Notes: generated from the sequence alone by a model not told the origin. A stretch of DNA of 64,000 nt from Dichetophora obliterata (GCA_963920525.1 OY986436.1:183775496-183839495); one strand, 5' to 3'. Positions 31,601 to 41,483 are shown, counted from the first letter of the stretch. Made by a program: numbers and translations.

Positions 31601-33936
31601 TGTAACGCCGGCCCAGCTGCTAACTCTTCGTTAAGCGAGCGGTGATTGCGGTATTTGCTTGAACCGTCAAAAACAACACGTAATTTTGTTGTTGAGCTAC
31701 TTAACTTTTCTACACCATGGTGAGGCAAAAAATAAGAATCGGATTGTACGTCACTTGGGTATACGCCTACCACCTGCATGTGACCAAGTTTTTCGTATTC
31801 GTCCATGAATTTACAATAATCTTCATATAATTTCGGTTTAATTTGAAAAGTTTTCTCCATATTGCGCAATCTTATCATGGCAGCAAGATGAGTATTATTA
31901 AATTGAGGTCTTGTAGTACCATGCAAATCGGATTTAAATGGAAGCGCAACAGAGTAACGTCCAGAATCAAATCTTTTATGCGTATCAACAAAATGTTTTT
32001 CGCACGCTAAATCTTCCGATGAGACTATGCGTTTATTTTCAACTTCTTCTTGTTCCCAAAAGCGCTTAAGTTCATCATCTATATGGCACAGGTGAGTGCT
32101 TATTATGGACATTTCTTTTGACTGCATCATCGGGCCAGATAATATCCATCCAAAATGGGTGTCTTGATAAAATAGGCCAGTCTTAGTTTTTTTTTGATTC
32201 TCTTTTAAAATTAAACCATAAACATCAGCTCCTAGAATCATATCAATAGGTCTCGATTTATAATAGTGTGGGTCAGCCAAAGTAATCGATGTGCTGAGTG
32301 GTAATGTTGAATACGAAACGCTACTCTGAGGCAAATTTGTGCTCAAATTTGGTAAAACAAGAGCTTCGACGGCAAGTGAGAATGAATTTTCGATCAGCGA
32401 GCGCAAGTTTAAGTTGGCAATTTTTTTTACATTATTGATTTGTTGCGAATTCACGCCATGAATTTGTACGTGCGTAGCACGACAGGGAATTCTATAGTTT
32501 TGTATCATATGCTCCGTTATAAAAGAGCCCTGAGAGCCTTGATCTAGTAATGCTCTTGCATTAATCATGCCTTCTGGAGTTTCAATTTTTAATAAAACGG
32601 TGGCGAGAAGAATGTGTGCTGTAGTATGTGGCTGTGGGACATTGTTTACGTGGTGATTTTGAAGAGAAATAAAATTGTTCTGAAGTGCTGTGTCACCATC
32701 TGAATAATTGCTTGAAAAAGCTCCGTGAAGAAGAGTATGGTGTTTTTGGTTACACAAATGGCACGTGTGAGAAGAATTGCAATCGTTAAAGGTGTGGCCA
32801 TCGAAGAGGCAATTTATGCAAAGAGAATTTCGTTCCACAAATGTTTTTCGCTCTGATGCAGTGTATGAACGAAAGGCCCAACATTTAAATAAAATATGCG
32901 ATTTTTTGCAGCAAGGGCAGGCCTGCGTTTTTTGGACTTTGTTTAAATTAAAGTTTTTTACATATGGGCGTTGATGAATCGTCTGTGGTTTATTTTTCTG
33001 TACGGTATCGTTTTCGCATAGTGTTTCTAGCGTTCGGAACGTGGTTTCTAAGAAATCAAAAAGTTCTTCTAATTTAGGAAGATCCTTAGTTGCTTTAAGC
33101 GTGTGCTCCCAATCTTTCCTAGTTTCAGTATCTAATTTTTGTGTTGTTAAATGGATTATCATTGGATCCCAATTATTTGTCCTAACATCTAAGTTAGCCA
33201 GTGAAGCAAGGCACTCTTTGCTGGTATCTAACAGGGACTTAATTGCATAATGAGATGCAGTGTGACACTTTGGAATAGCACAAAGTTTCTTCAGAAGGGT
33301 GTCGACTATCATGCGCTTATTATGATATCTATCCTCCAAAGTTTTCCACGCAAGATCGTAGTTAGCTTCAGTGGCAAAAATGTGTTTAATTAAGTGTTCT
33401 GCCTCGCCTTTTACAGAACTTTTTAGGTAGTACATCTTTTGAATTTTACTAAGCGCTGAATTTTCATGTACGAGCGAACTATAAAGGTCTCGAAAGGCAA
33501 ACCATTCAAGATAATCACCAGTGAATGATGGAAGCGATATTTTCGGCAACTTAGCGTCACCAGAAGTGGTGTCATGGGAGTACGGAAGCGGATTAAAAGT
33601 ACTATGAAAAGTGGTTGGAGGAACATTACTACTGCTGGGCAAAACATCATATATAAACGCTTTGAGACTAAAGTAGTTTTCTTCAAAAATCGTGTATAAA
33701 TCTTCATTACAGTATGAAATATCCGCCTCTTTCAAGGCTTGCTGACTTATCGACTTGATTATTTGAAGGTGATTTGAATAAAATGATGCATACAATGAAT
33801 CTACCTTTTCTATGAGTACCTTGGCATAACCTCTAGACAGCTGCTCTGGTGGTAAGTTCTGCACTTTTATCTTCAGCTTCTCTAGTGCGGTATTTGTGCT
33901 CCTCTGTTCAGTAATAAGTTGATTTAGACTGTCCAT
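28615..33936 (-). CDS. BEL/Pao gag-pol polyprotein
   Basis: This 1773-residue frame starts at ATG 33936. In order it encodes the following. A gag-like region contains KLPKISLPSFTGDYLEWFAF (about 128). Cys/His knuckles lie at about 335-397 (CPCCKKSH, CINCLFDGH, CHLCNQKHH). A retropepsin-like segment LLDQGSQGSFI is at about 465, with Asp-Gln-Gly in place of the usual Asp-Ser/Thr-Gly. The reverse transcriptase has DIEKMFRQI (about 798) and YVDD (about 874). An RNase H region contains HGFSDAS (about 1048). An integrase zinc-binding segment lies at about 1352-1397. The DDE integrase core has HSGVDYAGP, YSDCGTNF and FGGLWEAG (about 1423, 1491, 1541). A C-terminal DUF5641-type segment (LVLLYDERCPPGKWPLARIV) follows. 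The product would be processed into capsid and enzymes that copy RNA into DNA and integrate it. No stop or frameshift was seen. Confidence 0.97.
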   Translation of the reverse strand: MDSLNQLITEQRSTNTALEKLKIKVQNLPPEQLSRGYAKVLIEKVDSLYASFYSNHLQIIKSISQQALKEADISYCNEDLYTIFEENYFSLKAFIYDVLPSSSNVPPTTFHSTFNPLPYSHDTTSGDAKLPKISLPSFTGDYLEWFAFRDLYSSLVHENSALSKIQKMYYLKSSVKGEAEHLIKHIFATEANYDLAWKTLEDRYHNKRMIVDTLLKKLCAIPKCHTASHYAIKSLLDTSKECLASLANLDVRTNNWDPMIIHLTTQKLDTETRKDWEHTLKATKDLPKLEELFDFLETTFRTLETLCENDTVQKNKPQTIHQRPYVKNFNLNKVQKTQACPCCKKSHILFKCWAFRSYTASERKTFVERNSLCINCLFDGHTFNDCNSSHTCHLCNQKHHTLLHGAFSSNYSDGDTALQNNFISLQNHHVNNVPQPHTTAHILLATVLLKIETPEGMINARALLDQGSQGSFITEHMIQNYRIPCRATHVQIHGVNSQQINNVKKIANLNLRSLIENSFSLAVEALVLPNLSTNLPQSSVSYSTLPLSTSITLADPHYYKSRPIDMILGADVYGLILKENQKKTKTGLFYQDTHFGWILSGPMMQSKEMSIISTHLCHIDDELKRFWEQEEVENKRIVSSEDLACEKHFVDTHKRFDSGRYSVALPFKSDLHGTTRPQFNNTHLAAMIRLRNMEKTFQIKPKLYEDYCKFMDEYEKLGHMQVVGVYPSDVQSDSYFLPHHGVEKLSSSTTKLRVVFDGSSKYRNHRSLNEELAAGPALQCDLSQLILRWRTHKIAMCSDIEKMFRQIVVQSDHQRYQQILWRKSPKDPVKIFKLTTVTYGTAPAPFLSIRALQQLAKDECKNYSAASERLLRDIYVDDLITGADEVVEAAFLQKQLCNLLSAGGFSLRKWASNSNELLQLIPKELKEISNPIKLSRENYILTLGLQWNPVIDCFSFEVTFDTSTALTKRSLLSDASKLFDPQGWFAPTTIIAKILFQKLWLVGIDWDDQLPDNICLEWLEYRKTLKCLEKIKISRFIGTTKLIKCSLHGFSDASQVGFAAVIYSKTILENGAIEIRILQAKTKVAPLKTISIHKLELCGAHLLAKLMYKVVETLQGCIEHVCLWCDSTTVLAWIREQPNKWNVYVANRVAEIQRLTTISQWRYVPSHDNPADCASRGVMPSELPNHPLWWSGPAWLVDTSKSWPKDIDPHLTTIKEQRKTLQIAHMRIESYPEILFKFSSLQKTIAVVAHIFRFQYNSTHNKNRRYGHLSPMERQLALQRLIALSQKIDFHLEIKQLSIGSVRKDSPIAKLYPFLDKDGCLRVNGRLQLAKIPTTMKHQIILSKKNPLTYLLFSDAHLVTLHGGITLMLNFIRRKYWVSSGRSVAQDVLKRCLTCFKYTAKTAQQLMGNLPSVRVTPARPFLHSGVDYAGPIDVRQSSLRNAKVSKGYICVFLCLVTKAIHLEAVSSLTTEAFLAAFRRFVSRRGKCTQIYSDCGTNFIGASNALKVMHQRSSSSIPEDLRANLASEGTTWNFIPPASPHFGGLWEAGVKSTKFHLKRITNDRALNYEELSTLLTQIEACLNSRPLCPLNEDVENCDALTPAHFLIGEPTINLPDEELLDFVTSGISRWRMVEQIKQHFWQRWFSEYLSRLQSRPKWARVHSNAKVGDLVLLYDERCPPGKWPLARIVEVHPGQDGLIRVVTLKCKGNIFKRPIRKICFLPSVDPHDDISTQAEADDDEGGTSAVSRGTAVQLGDKTITSNGLANNHLQLSAY

Positions 33937-34074
33937 CGATGCTCGTTGGTGACTCCTCGTCTCCGCTTAGTTGTTGCTTATTTTGTTTAAAAGTTTAGTC
34001 CAAAAATATTTATATTTTTTTTTATGTAAGTGAAAGAATCACTCGCGTTTAGAAGACAAACTTCTTAAAGGAAT

Positions 34075-34092
34075 GTCCCTGCTCGGGCGCCA
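34075..34092 (-). promoter_or_regulatory. tRNA primer-binding site
   Basis: On the element strand the site reads TGGCGCCCGAGCAGGGAC, five bases after the 5' LTR. It complements the 3' end of a tRNA-Lys of the TTT class at all but one position, where G replaces A and would give a G-U pair with the tRNA. Confidence 0.85.
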
Positions 34093-34097
34093 AAAAA

Positions 34098-34503
34098 TGT
34101 TTTGATTATAAGTTAAAAAAAAATAGATTAAATTTTTCTCACAAGTTTAATTATGAACGATCGTGTTTAAGCTTTAAATCTGATCTAATTTTACAAAGAC
34201 TTAAAAATAATATGCTGGCCGCAAGACACTGGTTATTTCCTTGCATATAGAAACCGCTTAAATCAAGTTTAGGTTTACATAAAAGTTAGTTTCTTGTATA
34301 TAGAAACCGCTTTAATCAGCTTACAAAAAAGTCGAATGATTTAACAGAACCCATTGCAAAGAAAGAAGCAAATGAGTAGAAGTAACCAGTGTTGAAAGTC
34401 GCATTTCTAAACAATAGTGTTAAACAAAAGCTGAAATTCATTAAATTCACGATCTAATAGTTTTTAATAGAAAAAATTAGTAAACATTAGTTCTGCTTGA
34501 ACA
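34098..34503 (-). repeat. 5' LTR of the BEL/Pao element
   Basis: It is 406 bp, with no difference seen from the LTR at 28183-28588. As the 5' copy on the minus strand it should hold the promoter. Sequence outside it at 34504 repeats the ATTTG duplication. Confidence 0.95.
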
Positions 34504-34626
34504 ATTTGCAATGCTGGTGGTCAAGCGTCTGGATGTGCGTAAGGGCTTGATTGATCAATCTTTCGTCATTTCGTTTGCTTTCGTCGGGCAGTAAACATGA
34601 CTGCAGGAAAAAAAAGAGCTGTAAAT

Positions 34627-34766
34627 AGGGCTGTTCACATTTCAAACCGCTCATCAAATCGTTTGTCTAATCCAATAGAACAACGTGGGAATTCCATGGA
34701 AATTTCATGTTGTTCTATTGTATTTGACAAACGATTTGATGAGCGGTTTGAAATGTGAACACCCCT
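34627..34766. mobile_element. Near-perfect hairpin MITE
   Basis: The 140-bp element has arms of about 58 bp. AGGGCTGTTCACATTTCAAA at the left is matched by the complement of TTTGAAATGTGAACACCCCT at the right, and AAT flanks both ends (34624-34626 and 34767-34769). Few arm mismatches suggest youth. The terminal motif links it to the element at 1379-1612. Confidence 0.8.
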
Positions 34767-34769
34767 AAT

Positions 34770-36330
34770 AATAAACTCAAGAGGACAAACAGTTTTTGGC
34801 AGAGTTTATTGACTCTTTTTCTTTTATTTTTATGTTTTTTAATGCGTATCTAATAATAACTTGATGCGCTATGCAATCGTCCGATCGTACGTCTGTGTTC
34901 CATAAAAAATAATGCAGAATGAAAATTTGACGATATGATTGATGTGTGTAAGGGCTTGCATCAATCCACACGTACACATGCTGGACGGCAAATGATTATC
35001 TGTGTAAGGTGCGCATAACGCATTCGCATTAAATTATTACGGATTCGTATTAATATACAAAACAGTTATGTCCCTTTTGAAAAACCTTTTATACACAATA
35101 CAGAATTTGCTAGAGTTATGTCTTAGATGTTATACCGTGAAGAGACAGGCATATTTTTGTGACACTTAACAATTTTCAAATAATTCAGTTTATTTTACAA
35201 TTTAGATGTCAATTAATGTCAAATCACACAGACCGAACGCGTTAATTTATTGTAACTTTCACACACCCCAATTAAGATCGAAAACTGTGTTTATTTCCAG
35301 ATGGAATTCGGTTAGCTGAATTATGATTAATTAGTTATTTTTTAAAAACAACCAGATTTTAACAACTTATTTATAGTGCATTATAATAACAACTTTCAAA
35401 ACTCTCACAGACTAAAAGTTATTGTTTAATAACTAAATAAGTTAGGTTTAATTTAGTTATTTGATATCCTTTCTTTTTATTTAATTTTATTTGATTATGG
35501 TTTAAAATTTTTATTTATTTGTTGTGCAAATTCAAGTACTTAGCAATTAAGTGCGAAATGGATATTTCAGGTTCTTAACTAAATAAATTTTTGTAAATAG
35601 ATTTTGTATGTGCCAATATCATGTGTGGGAGTAAAAAATAGTACTAATTTCATTTGTTAGCATTTCATTTTGTTATAACATTAAAGCTGGTCTAGCCAAA
35701 ATTTGCACCATAATTGAACTTTTGTCATTAACACTGATATGATAAAACCGTGTGTTAATATAAGCATTTATTATAATTTTAAATATTTATTGATTTCAAT
35801 AAAATATCATGATCACCGACAAGAAAATGTGGGAAATAATTTCAAGGGCCTCTCAAATATTCTTGCAAATACACAAGCTCAACACAGAGATTTTAGTTTT
35901 TGAAACATTCAAAAATTCGCAGAACAAAATCTACTTTTTGTGTTTTTTTTTTAAGTAGAAGGTCATTCTATTTTAAAATGCCTAATGAAGGTGAAGCTGA
36001 CTCCAGTGAGCCCGTTTCTGATAGTCACGAACAAAATTTCACCTTGATTTTATTGGTATCTAATACGAAAATCAGTAGTTATTTTTTTTTTCAGTTGCTT
36101 AACTTTGGATTAATTTCGTTACCCATTCGAAATCCGAAATTGATCTTTTTTCGTAGTCTTCTTTAGTAAGCTCACACTTTTTTACTTAACATATACTATA
36201 TACGTATCTCTGCGACTCTGGTCTTGTCAACCAGAGATAAAGAGATAGGAAACTTCAATTTTGTGACGTCAAAACATATGCTTTTTCCATTCTTATGCAC
36301 TTTTGTGAAACTCATTTATTGTGTACGTGA
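34770..36330. other. Mostly non-coding; one weak exon candidate
   Basis: AT-rich sequence with no repeat structure I could define. The only item of note is the short candidate exon at 35978-36055. Confidence 0.35.
35978..36055 (+). CDS. Weak candidate first coding exon, unknown product
   Basis: An ATG in TTTTAAAATGCC context opens an acidic, Ser-rich start, MPNEGEADSSEPVSDSHEQN, unlike the Lys/Phe/Ile-rich translations typical of this AT-rich DNA. The frame meets a possible donor, TTG followed by GTATCT, at 36056. I found no following exon and recognise no family. The composition alone makes it worth listing. It could be chance. Confidence 0.2.
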
Positions 36331-36521
36331 GTTCACCTCAGATCAGTGTTGCCGCGACGGTTCTAAAAAAAGTATCCATGAAAAGGTCACCAATGTATCC
36401 ACTTCAGAAAAAAAGTATCCACATATTGTAACCACTGAAACTCAATTTTTTAAGCTTTGAAGAGTTACAAATAGCTTTGTTAAAATGTAATAGTAAGAAA
36501 CAAAGCATGTACAATGTACAA

Positions 36522-36704
36522 TTTTAAAAAAATAAATCCTTAAAATATTTAAAATATTCAAGCACTAGGTCTTAATATTATTATTTATTATTTTATATAT
36601 GTACATTGTACATTGTACATTGTACATATATAAAATAATAAATAATAATATTAAGACCTAGTGCTTGAATATTTTAAATATTTTAAGGATTTATTTTTTT
36701 AAAA
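36522..36704. repeat. Near-perfect 183-bp palindrome
   Basis: Arms of about 83 bp (36522-36604 and 36622-36704) appear exactly complementary. They contain CAAGCACTAGGTCTTAATAT in one direction and its complement in the other. The centre is four tandem GTACATT-type units. Confidence 0.85.
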
Positions 36705-38235
36705 GTTAAAATAATGAACAACGATATTTAAACTTTAAAAGTATGTTCAAAATGGTGCTCAAAAAGAGCGTTACAAAGAAAGAGATTCGGCGCTGTTGTT
36801 GATATTTACACTTCTATTAATCTTAAAAATTAAAACCGAGAATATAATTAATTACTATGAGTTCAGCTATGGTCGGAACTAGAAAAAAACACTAAAAATT
36901 GGCAGAATGGCGAGCTTTTGAAATTTAAGTTCTAAAAACATTGTTTTTAACTGGTAATTCAATGTAAAATATACGATTTTTTGAAATTTTGATAGCGAAA
37001 GCCACTGATGTGAATAACATATTAAAATTTCAGATGATTCGGCTGAATGGCTTTTATTTTCGCTACAACACATTGCCGAAAAAATTAGTTTTGAGATAAA
37101 TGAGTGTAAATAGAGTGAGTATGGTTTTGTGCTGTGCGCTCGATACCTGCTAAAACGGCTGTAGAAGCGGAGATAACGTCAGTATCCTTACAAAAATGTA
37201 ACTGTAAATTTTCAAAATCTATACTTTTGAAAGATTAAGAAGAAAAAGAAGATAAAAATTTTAGAAAACCGGCGCCTGCCTTAAAAAGGAACATATGTAC
37301 ATTTCAGTACTTCAGTCTGTTATAAAATATGTTTATTACATTCATTTTAAAGGTTTGATATTTATACAAACATTATATAAGACATAGCTGTTAAATTGCG
37401 ATTACGTTAATGAGCAATTATATTGTATTATTATATTTTAAAAATAATTGTAATCATAATATAATCCTTGACGGAGATTTTTTTGATAAGTAATTGATAA
37501 CGGTTACAAATAATCAAAAAATAATTACGACTACTTAGAATTACGAAAATAATCAAAAAGAGTAAAAATTAATCAAGAAATATTAATCCGACTACTTTTA
37601 GAAATTATTTTTGATTCTATTTGAGGTCGACTCGCATCATTTTAACGGTGAGGTTGTGAAGTGAAACCACTCATTTTTAACTGAAATCACTAAGCATGGC
37701 TTGTATAGCATTTTTTATAAAAAAAGAAAATTTGACGACATCCTAAACGAGTTGAAGTGAACTGTACAATATATTCCTACCTAGCCGCTGCAATTGAATT
37801 CAACTAAACAGCTGAATTTTATTAGTGATTATCGTGACCATAACTTTAATGATTTAATATTTTTTATTTTTAGTGATTGAGTATTTTTATAATTCTATAT
37901 GTGAACGTAAAATCTGCATTTGATGTAATTTATCAAAATGTATGGATTTATTTATCTATATTTCCCATTTCCATTGTATATATGAAAGTAATACATCATT
38001 GTATATAGTATTTTTAGTGTTTGTTTATGTCTCGCCATGTACAAGCTGTCGTTGTCTCTTTCACCCATGTGTTTTTAGGACAATCGTCAAAAGCAAATGT
38101 TAAAATACTCTTTGAGCAGGAGTAAATTATTCTGTAATAATATTGTAGCCAAGTGGCTTTCGATTATTAATTTAGTTAATTGTGTAACAGACCAGGCAGG
38201 CCATACATTACAGCATTAGTGGCTGTAACAAATAA

Positions 38236-38262
38236 GAAGCTGTTTATATATAAACAGCTTAT
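38236..38262. repeat. Short perfect palindrome
   Basis: AAGCTGTTTATA is followed directly by TATAAACAGCTT, giving a 24-bp palindrome at the left end of one of the larger arms. Confidence 0.7.
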
Positions 38263-38396
38263 TGATTGTATACATACCTATAATATGTTTATTTATGAAT
38301 AAAATTTTACAAAATATTCCGTACTTTAAAAAAAATTCTTAAATAATCAAACAGAATCAAAGTAGTACTGGTAGTACTTTACTGAGTCTTTAATTA

Positions 38397-38399
<3 letters not shown>

Positions 38400-38440
<41 letters not shown>

Positions 38441-38630
38441 TAATTAAAGACTCAGTAAAGTACTACCAGTACTACTTTACTTTATGAATCTATTTACGAA
38501 AGTCCGCACAGCTTTTTTTCAGAATTTGTATATGCTGTAGTGGAGAAAAAGTCTTGAAATTACATGTATTTTACGAATTTCGCTGAGCCAGACCTCCAAA
38601 AAATTCGTCCATACAAATTGACCCGCCCTA

Positions 38631-38661
<31 letters not shown>

Positions 38662-38720
38662 CGATATATATATATATATATATATATCGATGTATATATG
38701 TATATGTATATATATTGTAA
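38400..38720. repeat. (AT)n microsatellites around a half MITE
   Basis: AT dinucleotide runs at about 38402-38438 and 38630-38715 flank 38484-38632. That segment matches one arm of the complete element at 61261-61565, including AAGTCCGCACAGCTTTTTTT and the terminal TTGACCCGCCC. Confidence 0.7.
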
Positions 38721-38790
38721 TATCGATTAATTAAAGACTCAGTAAAGTACTACCAGTACTACTTTGATTCTGTTTGATTATTTAAGAATT

Positions 38791-39774
38791 TTGTTGACTT
38801 TATATGATTTAAATACAAATTCTAAATGTTTGATAGTTTAAATCATACTTGATTTTAAATACAAATTCTAGTTGTTTGACAGTTTAAAATCGTTTATCGA
38901 GCTTAAGGTCAAAGTTAGAACAATTAATTGTTCTAACGAATTTTTCTAAAGAAACAACAACCACAACAAAGTTTTTCAATATGAAAGGAAAAAAAACCAC
39001 TAGCAAATTGATTTTATTGTACAATTTCTGCGTGCTAAACGCGTCATCAGAAATCTTTGTGATTGCCCGTGCAAGTGCGTAGACGCACTGCACCATCGGG
39101 GCGATGAGATTTTGAAGCTTCAATTTCTCATTTTTTTCCCCTTAATTTCATAATGCCACATTTGTTGTTGTATTTCTGTTTTACTTTAGTTTCTATGCTT
39201 ATATTATATGTAGTCCAACAGCCTGCTGGAATTCTGCACTAACAAAGCATGTTTACTGAAGTTGTTTTTAGAATTTTTGCTGATTTTGTTTTTCAGCTGT
39301 TTCCGTTTGGTCGAGCTCTACCATTTGATTAAAGTTTTTTCTAAATGACCTCTATATTTATTATGTTGACTTTATATGATTTAAATACAAATTCTAAATG
39401 TTTGATAGTTTAAATCATACTTGATTTTAAATACAAATTCTAGTTGTTTGACAGTTTAAAATCGTTTATCGAGCTTAAGGTCAAAGTTAGAACAATTAAT
39501 TGTTCTAACGAATTTTTCTAAAGAAACAACAACCACAACAAAGTTTTTCAATATGAAAGGAAAAAAAACCACTAGCAAATTGATTTTATTGTACAATTTC
39601 TGCGTGCTAAACGCGTCATCAGAAATCTTTGTGATTGCCCGTGCAAGTGCGTAGACGCACTGCACCATCGGGGCGATGAGATTTTGAAGCTTCAATTTCT
39701 CATTTTTTTCCCCTTAATTTCATAATGCCACATTTGTTGTTGTATTTCTGTTTTACTTTAGTTTCTATGCTTTT
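38791..39774. repeat. Tandem duplication, 572-bp period
   Basis: The segment starting GTTGACTTTATATGATTTAA at 38791 is repeated at 39363 and the copies look identical for about 410 bp, including the same 79-codon minus-strand frame (38884-39123 and 39456-39695). The unit is related, in inverted orientation, to the fold-back at 6895-7640. The frames contain no known domain and follow the repeat. Confidence 0.85.
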
Positions 39775-41415
39775 AGTCAACATAATAAATATAGAGGTCA
39801 TTTAGAAAAAACTTTAATTTAAGAATTTTTTTTAAAGTACGGAATATTTTGTAAAATTTTATTCATAAATAAACATGTATACAATCAATAAAAACGATTT
39901 TCAAAAAATAAGAAAGAACAAAAAAGTGCTTGACAAAATTAACAGAGCAAATGTTGTAATGCATTTTTTTGTTCTTGTTTTTTGAAAATCTTTGTTTAAT
40001 AATTAAACATATCTATGTTTGTTCATCAAAAAAATTTATAACAAGTTTAGTATTTTAGACTGAAATTTTTTTAATAATCAAAAAGAAATAAACATAATTT
40101 CTAAAAGTAGCTGGATTATATTTCTTGATTACTTTTAATTAGTTTTGATTATTTTCGTCATCTGAAGTAATCGTAATTATTTTGTGATTGTTATTATTAT
40201 ATTACGATTACAAACATAAAAGAATTGTAACTAATCAATAATTTCACATTTTTAAAAAAATAATCGAATTGCTAATGAATACGATTAGTAGTTATTATTT
40301 AACAACTATGATACAAAATAATATATAAATACATAAAAAAGTAATTTAATAGCTTATTCAGTTTAATGTAATATAAATAAAATGGGTTGCTATTGCCCTT
40401 TATTTATATTAAATTTATAAAATTATTCCTTTTATGTATTTTGCAAAACAATATTCTTTTACCTATTCCCAAAAAAATCTACTAGTCTTATCGTTTATAG
40501 TAAGGTTTAAATTAGAAAAAATTCAATCAGCTGCAGCTGTGCTATGAGGCAGACTTAATATATTTATCACAAAATTGTAAAGTTCTTTGTAAAGATGTTT
40601 CGTTAATGCATTGTTTGATAAAAAGTACTGTCCAAAAATGTCTCAATATCATAATTTTTCTTAACGTTTTTGTCGAATTTAAAGAAGTTTTATATTTTTG
40701 CAAATAAAAGCATATACATATATTCATATATGAGGCTTAAAAAGTATCCATAAATTTTTCGTTACGGCAACACTGCTTGGACTTATTACTATGGTGTAAT
40801 TATTCTAAGATAATTTCACCATCATGTTTCAGGGATGTTTTCCATTGCTTTTCTGAAGTCTTTTGTGGTATACCGTTTGTTACCCATTTTGTTCCAATAA
40901 TATGCAGTTTTAGTTATCGGACCTTAAACGTAACTGGTGAAATTCTTAAATCTATCATAAACCAGGGTTGTTTTCCGTTGATTTTACGACCACATAAAAA
41001 TGTTTTGTGCTAGTATTGGAGCCAATTTAACGTAAAATCGAGCATAGTGCTATCCCTCTCCAACGGAGTTTCCTTCCCATCTCTTTATCTCTGTTGTCAA
41101 CTAACTTCTGTTAACGGACCAGTGCTCGATTTTGAGCAATCTGCGTCATTAAATTTGTGCTTGACAGCCATTGAAAGCCAAAGAAGTTACATTTAAGGAA
41201 ATGGTGTTGCTAACACATACACTGTACGTGAACTGTCGCATCGTTCGTAAATTGTGCGAGTGAGAAAGAGAGTGTTTTTTGACATTTCTGAGAACCCTGG
41301 CATCTGATTGGAAGATTCCTCAGCAAAATAGTTGAAATAATTTAATTTTAAGCATTTTTCACTACTAAAACAGCGACAAAATCAAAGAAAAAAAAAACAC
41401 AAAAATAAATGCAAC

Positions 41416-41483
41416 ATGAGTTGTGCGGCTAAAAATTGTAAAAGTTCCCGAAAATTTAAAAACAATGTACTTCCGTTCCACAG
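41416..41483 (+). CDS. Probable first coding exon with THAP zinc-finger start
   Basis: ATG at 41416 (context GCAACATGAG) opens MSCAAKNCKSSRKF and then VLPFHR, which meets a consensus donor CAG/GTATGT at 41483-41489. This leaves a split AG codon that would complete an arginine. Cys-x4-Cys near the N terminus followed by a Phe-His-Arg segment is the opening of a THAP domain, a C2CH DNA-binding module whose coding sequence is often split at exactly this point. Upstream, 41340-41415 looks like a 5' UTR (A-rich, no other ATG near the start). The remaining Cys, His and AVPxxC-like residues must lie in a later exon that I could not find. It could be a host transcription-factor-like gene or a P-element-related gene. 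Confidence 0.6.

Larger units (their letters stand above)
28183..34503 (-). mobile_element. Complete BEL/Pao LTR retrotransposon
   Basis: A 6321-bp element on the minus strand is bounded by two 406-bp LTRs that look identical when read side by side, and by the 5-bp duplication ATTTG (28178-28182 and 34504-34508). It has a tRNA-Lys-type primer site, a purine tract and one uninterrupted 1773-codon gag-pol frame with every expected domain. No env-like frame follows pol. Identical LTRs and an open frame indicate a very recent insertion, so this is the only element in the window that looks autonomous. Confidence 0.97.
36330..40775. repeat. Nested inverted-repeat complex
   Basis: Successive facing pairs occur. 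TGTTGCCG with AAAGTATCC at about 36350-36385 faces its complement at about 40740-40775. About 37395-37610 faces 40075-40290 (AATTACGACTAC/TAATCAAAAA-type blocks). About 38262-38340 faces 39818-39892 (TTTATTCATAAATAAAC). About 38345-38400 faces both 38440-38481 and 38725-38785 (AAAGTACTACCAGTACTACT). These arms enclose AT microsatellites, part of a GGGCGGGTC MITE and a tandem duplication. No gene was found. It is either one large fold-back element with later insertions or several MITEs of the same families inserted in opposite orientations. Confidence 0.55.

Noticed and set aside
28183..34503. Endogenous retrovirus with env
   Set aside because: The domain order, DUF1758-type protease and LTR features are BEL/Pao, and no env-like frame lies between pol and the 3' LTR.
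38884..39695. Identical 79-codon minus-strand frames as a conserved gene
   Set aside because: Their identity comes from a tandem DNA duplication that includes non-coding flanks, so it is not evidence of coding constraint.
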